DNA of 53,459 bases. It comes from Candidatus Rokubacteria bacterium 13_2_20CM_69_15_1. GTDB lineage: Bacteria; Methylomirabilota; Methylomirabilia; Rokubacteriales; CSP1-6. A program made the position numbers and the translations under genes. The stretch's first letter is position 1. Every line of letters starts with the position of its first letter. The notes under the pieces are model-generated. The model was given only the letters and a program-made list of their open reading frames with translations. It made no database searches and had not been told where the DNA came from. The stretch spans positions 1 to 53,459 of the forward strand of contig MNCR01000102.1 in the NCBI GenBank assembly GCA_001914535.1, read 5' to 3'. Below are positions 28,689-37,109 of the stretch, one piece after another.

Positions 28689-30956
28689 GTGACACCAGGG
28701 GGGCGAGCCCGTCTCACTATCGTTGTCGCCCTCGTGCCCCCGCTCCTCCAGGTCTCGCCGGCCACGGCGCAGCGACCCCAGCCGCCCCCGATCATCATCA
28801 AGGAGATCACGGTCGAGGGTACGAAGCGGGTTCAGGAGGCCGTCGTGCTCGGGCGGATCAAGAGCGCCGTCGGCTCCCCCTTCAACCCGAGCCTCCTCTC
28901 CGAGGACATCCGGTCGATCTTCAACCTGGGCTTCTTCGACGATGTGCAGACGCGGGCCGAGGATTTCGAAGGCGGGGTGAAGGTGACGTTCGTCGTCAGG
29001 GAGCGGCCCTTTGTCCGAGACGTCGACTTCGCCGGCAACAAGGCCGTGAAGACCAGCGAGCTCCAGGACAAGATCGACCTCAAGTTGGGCAGCGTCTACA
29101 ACCCCGTGGACGTCCAGCGTGTCGTCGAGAAGCTCAAGGACTTCTACGAAGACGAGGGGTACTTCGAGGTCCAGGTGACTCCGAACGTCGAGAAGTTCCC
29201 CGACGGGGACGTGCGCGTGGTATTCAGCATCGTCGAGGGGCGGCAGATCAAGATCGACCGGATCGTGTTCAAGGGCAACAAGGGCCTCACGGAGCGCGAG
29301 CTCAAAGACGCGCTCGCGACGCGGGAGCGGCAGTACTTCATCCTCCGGGGCAAGGTGCAGCGCCAGCGCCTCGACGAGGACGTCGAGCGGATCATTCAGC
29401 TCTACAACGACCACGGCTACATCCAGGCCCGAGTCGAGTCCACCGACGTGGTCGTGGACCGTGAGAAGGCGCTCGTGACGGTCACCTTCACGGTCGTCGA
29501 GGGGCCGCAGTTCAAGGTCGGCGCGGTCAAGCTCAGCGGGATCACGCTCCTCCCCGAGTCGGAGGTCCGACGCCAGCTGAAGCTCAAGACCGGCGACGTG
29601 TTCTCGCGCTCGAAGCTCCGCGAGAGCCTCAAGGGTACCGAGAGCCTCTACAGCACCATCGGCCGGGCGTCGGTGGACGTCGTCCCCAAGACGGAGCAGG
29701 TACCCGGCGAGAACACGATGAACGTCACGCTCGACATCAACGAGGGGCCCGAGGTATTCGTCGAGCGCATCAACATCAGCGGCAACGTGCGGAGCCAGGA
29801 CAAGATCCTGCGCCGCGAGATTCCGCTCCACGAGGGCGACCTGTACACGCTACAGAAGAAGGAGCGGGCCCGCCAGAAGCTCGTGAACCTCGGCTACTTC
29901 GAGAAGGTCGACGTCAACACGCAGCCGGGGTCGGACAAGACGAAGATCATCGTCAACGTCGAGGTCACCGAACGCCCCACGGGCATCTTCAGCCTGGGCG
30001 GCGGGTTCTCGTCGGTGGACAGCTTCGTGGGCACCATCGACCTCGCGCAGCGCAACTTCCTGGGGCGCGGCTTGGAGGTCTCGGTGCGCCTGCGGGGCGG
30101 CGGCAAGACTCAGCAGGGCGTGATCGGCGTCACCGACCCGTGGCTGTTCGACCGCCCGCTCTCTGGAGGCTTCGACCTCTACAGCAACACGCGGATCTTC
30201 ACCGAGTATCGCTACGAGACGCTCGGCGCCGGGCTCCGGCTCGGCCACCCGTTCTTCGAGTACTGGCGGTGGAGCCTCGGCTATCGGGCGTCGCAGGACC
30301 GGATCAGCGACCTGAGCGACGTCGCCGCGTTGTCGACCGCGCTCCTCGAGGAGAGGGGGACCCACGTGACGTCGGCGATGTCGGGAAGCGTGGGCCGCGA
30401 CAGTCGTGACAACGTCATCGCGCCGACGAAGGGTGGTCAGGGTGCCCTGGCGGCGCAGTTCGCGGGCCTCGGCGGTACCGAACGGTACGTGAAGACGAGC
30501 GCGTTCATCACACAGTTCGTCCCGATCTGGTTCGACCACGTGCTCAGCGGACGGCTCGAAGGGGACTACGGCTTTGGCTGGTCGGACAAGCCGATGCCCC
30601 TCTTCGAGCGGTTCTATCTCGGGGGCCCTAACTCGATCCGGAGCTTCAAGTTCATGCAGATCTCGCCCGTGGACGATAACGGCGTGCGCGTCGGCGGAAC
30701 CAGTGAAGTGCTCGCCAACGCCGAGTACCTCATCCCGTTGCCCTTTGGCCTTCGGCTCGCCGGATTCTATGATGTCGGCAACGTGTACGGGTCTGGAACC
30801 AGTTTCGACCTGACCAGCCTGAAGCAAGGGGTCGGCGGCGGCGTCCGGTGGCAATCGCCATTCGGGCCGATCCGGGTCGACTACGGCATCAACCCGAATC
30901 GCAAGCCCGGCGAGAGTTTCGGCGCGTTCCAATTCTCGGTCGGGTCTCCGTTTTAG
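28689..30956 (+). CDS. bamA: Outer membrane protein assembly factor BamA
   Basis: 755 residues: signal peptide (LTIVVALVPPLLQVSPATAQ), five POTRA repeats (about residues 35-395; for example IKEITVEGTKRVQEAVVLGRI and RDVDFAGNKAVKTSEL) and a C-terminal 16-strand barrel with the VRGF-like loop LGGPNSIRSFKF. It inserts beta-barrel proteins into the outer membrane. The C-terminal residue is Phe, the usual barrel end signal. The bamA-skp-lpxD-lpxA order is the classic envelope operon. The start is the GTG at 28689, 29 bases after clpC. Confidence 0.97.
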   Translation: MTPGGRARLTIVVALVPPLLQVSPATAQRPQPPPIIIKEITVEGTKRVQEAVVLGRIKSAVGSPFNPSLLSEDIRSIFNLGFFDDVQTRAEDFEGGVKVTFVVRERPFVRDVDFAGNKAVKTSELQDKIDLKLGSVYNPVDVQRVVEKLKDFYEDEGYFEVQVTPNVEKFPDGDVRVVFSIVEGRQIKIDRIVFKGNKGLTERELKDALATRERQYFILRGKVQRQRLDEDVERIIQLYNDHGYIQARVESTDVVVDREKALVTVTFTVVEGPQFKVGAVKLSGITLLPESEVRRQLKLKTGDVFSRSKLRESLKGTESLYSTIGRASVDVVPKTEQVPGENTMNVTLDINEGPEVFVERINISGNVRSQDKILRREIPLHEGDLYTLQKKERARQKLVNLGYFEKVDVNTQPGSDKTKIIVNVEVTERPTGIFSLGGGFSSVDSFVGTIDLAQRNFLGRGLEVSVRLRGGGKTQQGVIGVTDPWLFDRPLSGGFDLYSNTRIFTEYRYETLGAGLRLGHPFFEYWRWSLGYRASQDRISDLSDVAALSTALLEERGTHVTSAMSGSVGRDSRDNVIAPTKGGQGALAAQFAGLGGTERYVKTSAFITQFVPIWFDHVLSGRLEGDYGFGWSDKPMPLFERFYLGGPNSIRSFKFMQISPVDDNGVRVGGTSEVLANAEYLIPLPFGLRLAGFYDVGNVYGSGTSFDLTSLKQGVGGGVRWQSPFGPIRVDYGINPNRKPGESFGAFQFSVGSPF

Positions 30957-30964
30957 GGAGGGAC

Positions 30965-31510
30965 ATGCGGACCCTGGGGAACGCACTCATGCTCACTGCC
31001 GTCGCCCTCGCGGTGGTCTGCACGTCGGCGCGGGCGCAGGCGCCCGCGGGCCGGGTCGGCTTCATCGACGTGCAGCGCGTCCTCGTCCGCTCCGCGGCGG
31101 GCGTCGCGGCCCGCGAGCAGCTCGAGCGTGAGAAGACGGTGATGCAGCAGAAGATGGACGGCAAGCGCAAGGAGCTCGAGGCGCTGCGCGACGAGCTCGA
31201 AAAGAAGGGGCCGCTGATGACGGCGGACGCACGGCGCGACAAGCAGGATGCGTTCGAGCGCAACCGCCGCGACACCGCGCGCCTGGCCGACGATCTCCAG
31301 AAGGAGCTCGAGAAGAAGGAGCAGCAGCTCCTCCAGCGCGTGCTCCAGGACCTGAGCGGCGTCATCGAGAAGGTCGGCAAGGAGCGCGGCTTCCATCTGA
31401 TCGTGGAGAAGCGGGGCGGGGCCGTCCTCTACGGCGCGCCCGAGGCGGATCTGACCGACGAGATCATCCGAGCATACGATCAGCAGAATACGGGCAAGGA
31501 AAAGAAATAA
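30965..31510 (+). CDS. skp: OmpH/Skp family periplasmic chaperone
   Basis: 181 residues with a signal peptide ([18 protein letters not shown]) and a long coiled coil from about 50 to 145 ([22 protein letters not shown] onward), flanked by the small beta core ([10 protein letters not shown] and later [15 protein letters not shown]). Binds unfolded outer-membrane proteins in transit to BamA. The ATG at 30965 sits behind a strong Shine-Dalgarno run (AGGGAGGGA) only 8 bases after bamA. Confidence 0.94.
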   Translation: MRTLGNALMLTAVALAVVCTSARAQAPAGRVGFIDVQRVLVRSAAGVAAREQLEREKTVMQQKMDGKRKELEALRDELEKKGPLMTADARRDKQDAFERNRRDTARLADDLQKELEKKEQQLLQRVLQDLSGVIEKVGKERGFHLIVEKRGGAVLYGAPEADLTDEIIRAYDQQNTGKEKK

Positions 31511-31517
31511 GGCGCCG

Positions 31518-32579
31518 ATGGCCAAGGGAGTCGGGTTCACCCTCGGTGAGCTCGCCCGCGCCCTCCACGCCACACTGGAGGGTGATCCGGCGACCGTCGT
31601 GACGGGTGTCGCGCCGCTCGAGAGTGCCGCCCGCGACCAGATTTCCTTCCTCGTGGACGCGCGCTACACTGACGCGGCGAAGGCCTCGCGCGCGGGCGCC
31701 CTCCTGGCCGGGCCCGACGTGTCGGGGCTGCCCGGCCCGGTGCTGCGCGTGAGCGCGCCCCACCGGGCGCTGATCGACCTGCTCACCCTGTTTCATCCGC
31801 CCGCGGGCGCGGTGCCCGGCATCGCCCCCTCGGCGGTCGTCGCGCGCGACGCGAGCGTCGCCCCGACCGCGACGATCGGGGCGCTCGCCGTGATCGAGTC
31901 GGGCGCCGTGATCGGCCCCCTGGCCCGGATCGGCCCGCTGGCTTTCGTCGGGGCAGGCGCCCAGGTGGGCGAGGCGTCGGTCGTGCACGCGCGGGTGGCG
32001 CTCTGTGCGGGCGCCACGCTCGGCAAGCGCGTCGTGGTCCACCCTGGCGCCGTGATCGGCGCCGACGGCTTCGGCTACGTCTTCGACGGCGAGGCACACC
32101 GGAAAATTCCCCAGGTGGGCTCCGTACGGCTCGAGGACGACGTCGAGATCGGTGCGAATACGACGATCGATCGAGCCACGCTCGGCGAGACGATCATCCG
32201 CCGCGGGACCAAGATCGACAACCTGGTGCAGGTCGGCCACAACGTCGAGATCGGTGAGCACTCGATCATCGTGGCGCTGGTGGGGATTTCGGGATCGTGC
32301 CGGATCGGACGCGGGGTCGTGCTCGCCGGGCAGGTGGGCATCAACGACCACGTCACGATCGGTGACGGTGCCGTGGTCGCCGCGCAGTCCGGGATCGCGC
32401 GGGACGTCGCGCCGGGCGAGAAGATGCTCGGCTCGCCGGCGCGCCCGCTGATGGAGAGCAAGCGGATTTTCGTCCTCGAGGGGGAACTCCCGGAGCTGGT
32501 ACGGCGCCTGCGCGACGCGGAGCGCCGGCTCGCCCATCTCGAGGCGCGGCTCGGCGCCGGGGGCGCGCGCGATGGCTGA
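31518..32579 (+). CDS. lpxD: UDP-3-O-(3-hydroxyacyl)glucosamine N-acyltransferase LpxD
   Basis: 353 residues. Third step of lipid A synthesis: adds the N-linked hydroxyacyl chain from acyl-ACP. N-terminal uridine-binding domain (residues 1-100) followed by a left-handed beta helix of hexapeptide repeats, with the region [11 protein letters not shown] holding the catalytic His, and a C-terminal helical extension. Overlaps lpxA by 8 bases. In most related operons fabZ lies between the two; here it does not. Confidence 0.95.
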   Translation: MAKGVGFTLGELARALHATLEGDPATVVTGVAPLESAARDQISFLVDARYTDAAKASRAGALLAGPDVSGLPGPVLRVSAPHRALIDLLTLFHPPAGAVPGIAPSAVVARDASVAPTATIGALAVIESGAVIGPLARIGPLAFVGAGAQVGEASVVHARVALCAGATLGKRVVVHPGAVIGADGFGYVFDGEAHRKIPQVGSVRLEDDVEIGANTTIDRATLGETIIRRGTKIDNLVQVGHNVEIGEHSIIVALVGISGSCRIGRGVVLAGQVGINDHVTIGDGAVVAAQSGIARDVAPGEKMLGSPARPLMESKRIFVLEGELPELVRRLRDAERRLAHLEARLGAGGARDG

Positions 32580-33414
32580 TGCCGTCCACCCGACTGCCGT
32601 CGTGGATCCCCGCGCGAGAATCCATCCGGGCGTCACCGTCGGCGCGTACTCGATGGTCGGCCCCGACGTGACGATCGGCGCCGACGTGGAGATCGGTCAC
32701 CACTGCGTGCTCGAGGGGCGTGTCGAGCTCGGGCCCGGCGTGAAGGTCGGCCACGGCTCCATCCTCGGCGGCGAACCTCAAGACCTGAAGTTCAAGGAGG
32801 GCACGCCGTCCGGGGTGCGGATCGGTGCGAAGACCGTGATCCGTGAGTACGTCACGATCCACCGCGCCACGCGTGCCGACGGTTGGACCCGTGTCGGCGA
32901 GGGGTGCCTCCTCATGGCCATGAGCCACATCGCCCACGATTGCACCGTGGGCGATGGCGCGATCATCATCAACTACGCCGGGATCACGGGCCACTGCGAG
33001 ATCGGCGAGCGCGCGACGGTCGGTGGCCTCACGGGTGTGCTACCCTTCACGCGAGTCGGCGCCTACGCGTACGTGGGGGGCGTGTCGAAGGTGAACGCGG
33101 ACGTGCCGCCCTATATGCTCGTAGCCGGGAACCCGGCCGTCGCCCACGGGATCAACGTCGTCGGACTCCGCCGCGCCGGGATGCCGACCGCCGAGCGCCG
33201 CGTCCTCCAGGACGCGTACAGCCTTCTCTACCGCTCGGGGCTCACGCCTCAGCGCGCGCTCGAGCGGATCCAGAGCGAGCTGCCGCCCCTCCCGCCCCTG
33301 GCCCGGCTGGTCGAGTTCCTCGCGGGCGCGCGGCGCGGGATCTGCGGGCCGCCGAGGCGCGGCGCGGGTGAGGGAGGCGACGTCACGCCCGAGCCCGAGA
33401 GCGAGCGCGTGTGA
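32572..33414 (+). CDS. lpxA: UDP-N-acetylglucosamine acyltransferase LpxA
   Basis: 280 residues. First step of lipid A synthesis. Hexapeptide repeats at 8-190 ([22 protein letters not shown]) and a helical C-terminus. The catalytic motif SHIAHDC is present, with His122 equivalent to E. coli His125. Compared with about 262 residues in E. coli the C-terminus carries an extra Gly/Arg/Glu-rich tail ([12 protein letters not shown]). Whether it prefers UDP-GlcNAc or a 3-amino analogue cannot be read directly from the sequence, but matters because of the oxidoreductase next door. Confidence 0.95.
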   Translation: MADAVHPTAVVDPRARIHPGVTVGAYSMVGPDVTIGADVEIGHHCVLEGRVELGPGVKVGHGSILGGEPQDLKFKEGTPSGVRIGAKTVIREYVTIHRATRADGWTRVGEGCLLMAMSHIAHDCTVGDGAIIINYAGITGHCEIGERATVGGLTGVLPFTRVGAYAYVGGVSKVNADVPPYMLVAGNPAVAHGINVVGLRRAGMPTAERRVLQDAYSLLYRSGLTPQRALERIQSELPPLPPLARLVEFLAGARRGICGPPRRGAGEGGDVTPEPESERV

Positions 33415-34436
33415 TGGCGACGGAACGACTGCGCGCGGGGGTGGTGGGCGCGGGCCACATGGGTCAGTACCACATGCTCGTCTACGCCGAGCTCTGGGAC
33501 ATCGAGCTCGCGGGCGTGGTCGACGTGGACCGCGACCGCGCCGCGCGCGCCGCCGCTCACTACGATACGCGGGCGTTCGCCGACCACCGCGACCTGCTCG
33601 GCCGGGTCGACCTCGTCAGCATCGCGGTGCCGACCGAGCATCACTTCCACATCGCGAGCGACTTTCTCGAGCGGGGCGTGAGCGTGCTCGTCGAGAAGCC
33701 GGTGACGCCAACGCTCGAAGAGGCGCGCGAGCTGTACGCGCTCGCGCGCCGCAGCGGGGCCGTCCTCCACATCGGTCACGTCGAGCGGTTCAACGGGGCG
33801 GTGCAGGAGCTCAAGAAGATCGTCGAGCGGCCGCTCCTCGTCGAGTCGCGCCGGCTCGGCCCGTTCGAGCCGCGCGTCCAGAAGGACACGGTCGTGATGG
33901 ACCTGATGATCCACGACCTCGACATCGTGCTGGGGCTTGTCGACTCGCCGCCCCGACGCCTGACCGCGATGGGCTCGACGGTCCATTCGGGCACGGTGGA
34001 CGTCGCGAACGTCCAGATCGCGTTCGAGTCGGGGACGATCGCGGTCATCACGGCGAGCCGCGCCACCGAGGAGAAAATCCGTACGCTCGCGATCACGCAG
34101 CCCGACGCGTACATCGTCCTCGACTACTCCGAGCAGGACATCCGCGTCCACCGGCGCGCCGCGCAGGAGTACACGCTCAACCGGGAGTCGATCCGCTACC
34201 GCCGCGCCTCCTTCGTCGAGCACGTCCAGGTACACAAAGACAACCCGCTGAAGCTCGAGATCCTGCACCTCGCTCACGCGGTGAAGCGGGCACGTGCGGG
34301 GCAGCCCGTCGTCCTGGCGCCGGACGAGGACCTGCGATCGCTGGCGATGGCCCTCGAGATCGAGCGGATGATCCGAGACGGGCGCGCCGAGGTCGTCTAC
34401 CCGAACACCCTGCCGTGGAGCGAGCACTCGGCCTGA
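33414..34436 (+). CDS. Gfo/Idh/MocA family oxidoreductase in the lipid A operon
   Basis: 340 residues. N-terminal Rossmann domain (GVVGAGHMGQYH) binding NAD(P), the EKPVTPTLEEA motif with the conserved catalytic-region Lys, and a C-terminal substrate domain with MDLMIHDLDIVLGL (conserved Asp/His). Located between lpxA and lpxI and overlapping both (1 and 22 bases), so it should act on a UDP-sugar or lipid A precursor. GnnA, which oxidises the 3-hydroxyl of UDP-GlcNAc in bacteria with 2,3-diamino lipid A, belongs to this family and is often encoded here, but the aminotransferase GnnB is not in the window. The function is thus inferred, not established. Confidence 0.88.
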   Translation: MATERLRAGVVGAGHMGQYHMLVYAELWDIELAGVVDVDRDRAARAAAHYDTRAFADHRDLLGRVDLVSIAVPTEHHFHIASDFLERGVSVLVEKPVTPTLEEARELYALARRSGAVLHIGHVERFNGAVQELKKIVERPLLVESRRLGPFEPRVQKDTVVMDLMIHDLDIVLGLVDSPPRRLTAMGSTVHSGTVDVANVQIAFESGTIAVITASRATEEKIRTLAITQPDAYIVLDYSEQDIRVHRRAAQEYTLNRESIRYRRASFVEHVQVHKDNPLKLEILHLAHAVKRARAGQPVVLAPDEDLRSLAMALEIERMIRDGRAEVVYPNTLPWSEHSA

Positions 34437-35212
34437 TGTGTGGCGCCGGCACGCTGCCGGCGCGCATGGCGGCGGAGGCACAGCGCCAGGGCTGGCGCGT
34501 CGTGGCCTTCGCCTTCGGCGACGCCTCGGGCCCCGCGACCTACGCCGAGCGGGTGATCCCGAGCCGGCTCGCCGAGTTCGGCACCGTGCTTCAGACGCTC
34601 CGCGAGGAGTCCGTCGAGGCCGTCCTGCTGACGGGCAAGTTCTGGGTCCAGGACGTGCTCGGGGCCGGCCCGGTCGATGCGACGGTCGTCTCCATGGCGG
34701 CACGCGCGGGTGCGTTGACCGATGTGCGCATGCTGGACGTGCTCGTGAAGACGCTGGAGGACATGGACATCACGCTCCTCGATCAGCGCCAGTTTCTCGG
34801 CGACGGCCTGGCCACGGCGGGCTGCTGGTCGGCTCGTCGGCCGACGGAGGCGGAACGGCGCGACGTCGAGCGCGGCCTGCGCCTTGCCCGCCACGCGGCG
34901 GCGGCGGGCATCGGCCAGACCGTCGTGCTGCGCCGGGGGGCGGTCGCGGCCGTCGAGGCCCTCGAGGGGACCACCGAGGCGATTCGTCGTGGCGCGGCCC
35001 TCGCCGGGCCGGGCGTCGTGATCGTCAAGGCCGTGGCGGCGGACCACGACTATCGCTTTGACACGCCGGTGATCGGGCCCGAGAGCCTCGAGGCCGCCGC
35101 GGCCGGCCGCGCGTCGGTGGTGGCCGTCGAGGCGGGTCGCGTGTTGATCGTGGACCAGGAGGCGAGCGTGCGGCGCGCCGACGCGGCCGGGATCGCGTTT
35201 CTCGGTGTCTAG
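34415..35212 (+). CDS. lpxI: UDP-2,3-diacylglucosamine pyrophosphatase LpxI
   Basis: 265 residues. Hydrolyses UDP-2,3-diacylglucosamine to lipid X, taking the place of LpxH found in gamma- and betaproteobacteria. Start: I choose the GTG at 34415 since it yields ERALGLMCGAGTLPARMA, matching the family N-terminus (LGLIAGxGxLP); the ATG at 34436 would remove the first strand. Further conserved segments: LTGKFWVQDVLG, TLEDMDITLLDQRQFL, the KAVAADHDYRFDTPVIGPES region and the final AGRVLIVDQE. The reading frame is longer upstream, but that part lies antiparallel to nothing real: it is an out-of-frame reading of the oxidoreductase. Confidence 0.92.
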   Translation: MERALGLMCGAGTLPARMAAEAQRQGWRVVAFAFGDASGPATYAERVIPSRLAEFGTVLQTLREESVEAVLLTGKFWVQDVLGAGPVDATVVSMAARAGALTDVRMLDVLVKTLEDMDITLLDQRQFLGDGLATAGCWSARRPTEAERRDVERGLRLARHAAAAGIGQTVVLRRGAVAAVEALEGTTEAIRRGAALAGPGVVIVKAVAADHDYRFDTPVIGPESLEAAAAGRASVVAVEAGRVLIVDQEASVRRADAAGIAFLGV

Positions 35213-35254
35213 GATCATGTCGGAGGAGAGCGCCATCGCTTCTGGGGGGAGGGT

Positions 35255-35282
35255 TCGGAAGGGGGGCGAGGCCCCCCTCCGA
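35255..35282 (+). terminator. GC-rich hairpin between lpxI and lpxB
   Basis: Left arm TCGGAAGGGGGGC (35255-35267), loop GAG, right arm GCCCCCCTCCGA (35271-35282): a 12-bp stem with one bulged A. It lies in the 80-base gap that interrupts the otherwise overlapping lpx operon. No T-run follows (CTAATCTAGG), so it may attenuate transcription, stabilise a 3' end, or be a mobile hairpin element rather than a terminator. Confidence 0.45.
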
Positions 35283-35292
35283 CTAATCTAGG

Positions 35293-36444
35293 ATGCCGGC
35301 GCACGCCCCCTCGATCATGCTCGCCGCCGGCGAGGCGTCGGGCGATCTCCATGGTGCGGCACTGTGCCACGCGCTCCGCGCGGAGGCGCCGGGCTGCCGC
35401 CTCTTCGGGATGGGTGGCGAGCGCATGGCGGCGGCGGGGATGGATCTGCTCGTCGACGTCACTGCTGTCGCGGTGGCCGGCGGGACCGAGGCCCTGAGCC
35501 GGATCCCGCCGCTCTACCGAGCCTACCGGCGGCTCCGGGCGACGCTCGCCGGCGCCCGACGACCCGGCGTCCTCGTCGTGATCGACTTTCCCGAGTTCAA
35601 CCTGCGCCTGGCGCGGGCGGCGCGCCAGGCGGGCATCCCCGTCGTCTATTTCATCCCGCCCCAGATCTGGGCGTGGCGTTCGTGGCGTGTGCGGACGATC
35701 CGACGCGTGATCTCGCGCGTGCTCGCGGTCTTCCCGTTCGAGACGGCGCTCTACCGGCGCGCGGGCGTGCCTGTCGAATTCGTCGGCCATCCACTGCTCG
35801 ACGCGCTCGCCGGCGCGCCCGACCGGGTGGCCGCGCGGCGCGCGCTCGGGCTCGACGACCGGGCGCTCGTGATCGGGCTCTTGCCCGGCAGTCGCCGCGA
35901 GGAGATCGCGCGCGTGCTTCCGGTGATGCGGGAGGCGGTCGCGGCCATTGGCGCGGCGCGCTCCGACGCGCGCTTCGTACTCGCCCTGGCGCCGACGGTC
36001 GAGCCGGCGGCGGTCGAGCGCCGACTCGGCGAGGGGAGTCCGGTGGCGGTCGCCCGCGGCCAGACCCACGCCGTCATGCGCGGCGCCGACCTGCTGCTCG
36101 TGGGGTCGGGCACGGCGACGCTTGAAGCAGCGCTCCTCGGCACGCCGATGGTCGTGTGCTATCGCGTGTCCCGTCTGACGGAGCTGATGGTCCGGATGCT
36201 GATGCGCGTGCCGTGGATCAGCCTGCCGAACCTGACGCTCGGGCGCGCGGTCGTCCCGGAACTCTACCAGGAAGACGCGACGGGCGAGCGTCTCGGTCGC
36301 GAGGCGTTGAGGCTTCTCGACACTCCGGGGGCTCTCGACACTCAGCGAGCCGCGTTCAGGGAGCTCCAGGGTCAGTTGGGCGAGCCGGGCGTCGGTGAAC
36401 GCGCTGCACGTCTCGTCCTCGCCGAGGCGGGAACGGCGCCGTGA
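35293..36444 (+). CDS. lpxB: Lipid-A-disaccharide synthase LpxB
   Basis: 383 residues, GT19 family. Joins lipid X to UDP-2,3-diacylglucosamine at the inner membrane face. Conserved segments: AAGEASGDLHGA at the N-terminus, VVIDFPEFNLRLA, YFIPPQIWAWRSWR, FPFETALYRRAGVPVEFVGHPL, GLLPGSRREEI and the nucleotide-binding GSGTATLEAALLGTPMVVCYR. Starts at ATG right after the hairpin, with only a weak AGG as ribosome-binding site. Overlaps the next gene by four bases. Confidence 0.96.
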   Translation: MPAHAPSIMLAAGEASGDLHGAALCHALRAEAPGCRLFGMGGERMAAAGMDLLVDVTAVAVAGGTEALSRIPPLYRAYRRLRATLAGARRPGVLVVIDFPEFNLRLARAARQAGIPVVYFIPPQIWAWRSWRVRTIRRVISRVLAVFPFETALYRRAGVPVEFVGHPLLDALAGAPDRVAARRALGLDDRALVIGLLPGSRREEIARVLPVMREAVAAIGAARSDARFVLALAPTVEPAAVERRLGEGSPVAVARGQTHAVMRGADLLLVGSGTATLEAALLGTPMVVCYRVSRLTELMVRMLMRVPWISLPNLTLGRAVVPELYQEDATGERLGREALRLLDTPGALDTQRAAFRELQGQLGEPGVGERAARLVLAEAGTAP

Positions 36445-37109
36445 GCGCGCTGTCACGTGTCGCGGGCTCGCTGGCGCCACCGCTCGCCGCGATTCTGGTG
36501 AGGGCGCTCGGAACGACGCTCCGCCTCAGTGTGGCGGGTGCCGAGGATGTCGTCCGCCACTGGATCCCGGGCCGTCCCCTGATCTACGCGGTGTGGCACG
36601 GCCAAGCCCTGATGCTCCCCTGGCTCAACGAGCGGCTCCGCGCGAGTCATGGCGCGCGACCCGCGACGGTCCTCGTCAGCCGCTCCGAGGACGGCGAGAT
36701 GGTCGCGCGCTACCTGGTCCGCTTCGGCCTCGACAGCGTGCGGGGCTCCACGTCGCACGGCGGCGCCGAGGCGGGACGCGCGCTCGTGGCGGTGGTGCGA
36801 CGCGGGCGCGACGTCGTGGTCGTTCCCGACGGGCCGCGGGGGCCGTCCCGACGGCTCCAGCCGGGCGTGGTGACGCTCGCCGCCCTCACCGGCGCGCCGG
36901 TCGTGCCGGTCGCCGTCGCCGCGCGGCCGGCCCTCCGACTCCGGAGCTGGGACGCGTTCATGATCCCCCTGCCGTTCGCGCGGTGCGCGGTCGTCTTCGC
37001 AGAGCCCCTCGCGGTGGCGCGAGACGCCGATCGCGCGCGCTCGATGAAGGACGTCGAGCGGAGCCTCGACGAGGCCACGGCGGCGGCCGAGAAACTGGCG
37101 GCCTCCTGA
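36441..37109 (+). CDS. DUF374 lysophospholipid acyltransferase-like protein
   Basis: 222 residues. DUF374 family, related to LPLAT acyltransferases: WHGQALMLPWL carries the His of the acyltransferase motif, followed by VSRSEDGEMVARYL, GSTSHGGAEAGRALV and VVPDGPRGPSRRLQPGV. An N-terminal hydrophobic helix would attach it to the membrane. Its place between lpxB and kdtA suggests that it adds an acyl chain to lipid A or a precursor (a late acyltransferase), and no LpxL/LpxM type gene is in the window. This is inferred from context. Shares one base with kdtA (TGATG). Confidence 0.85.
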   Translation: MSALSRVAGSLAPPLAAILVRALGTTLRLSVAGAEDVVRHWIPGRPLIYAVWHGQALMLPWLNERLRASHGARPATVLVSRSEDGEMVARYLVRFGLDSVRGSTSHGGAEAGRALVAVVRRGRDVVVVPDGPRGPSRRLQPGVVTLAALTGAPVVPVAVAARPALRLRSWDAFMIPLPFARCAVVFAEPLAVARDADRARSMKDVERSLDEATAAAEKLAAS

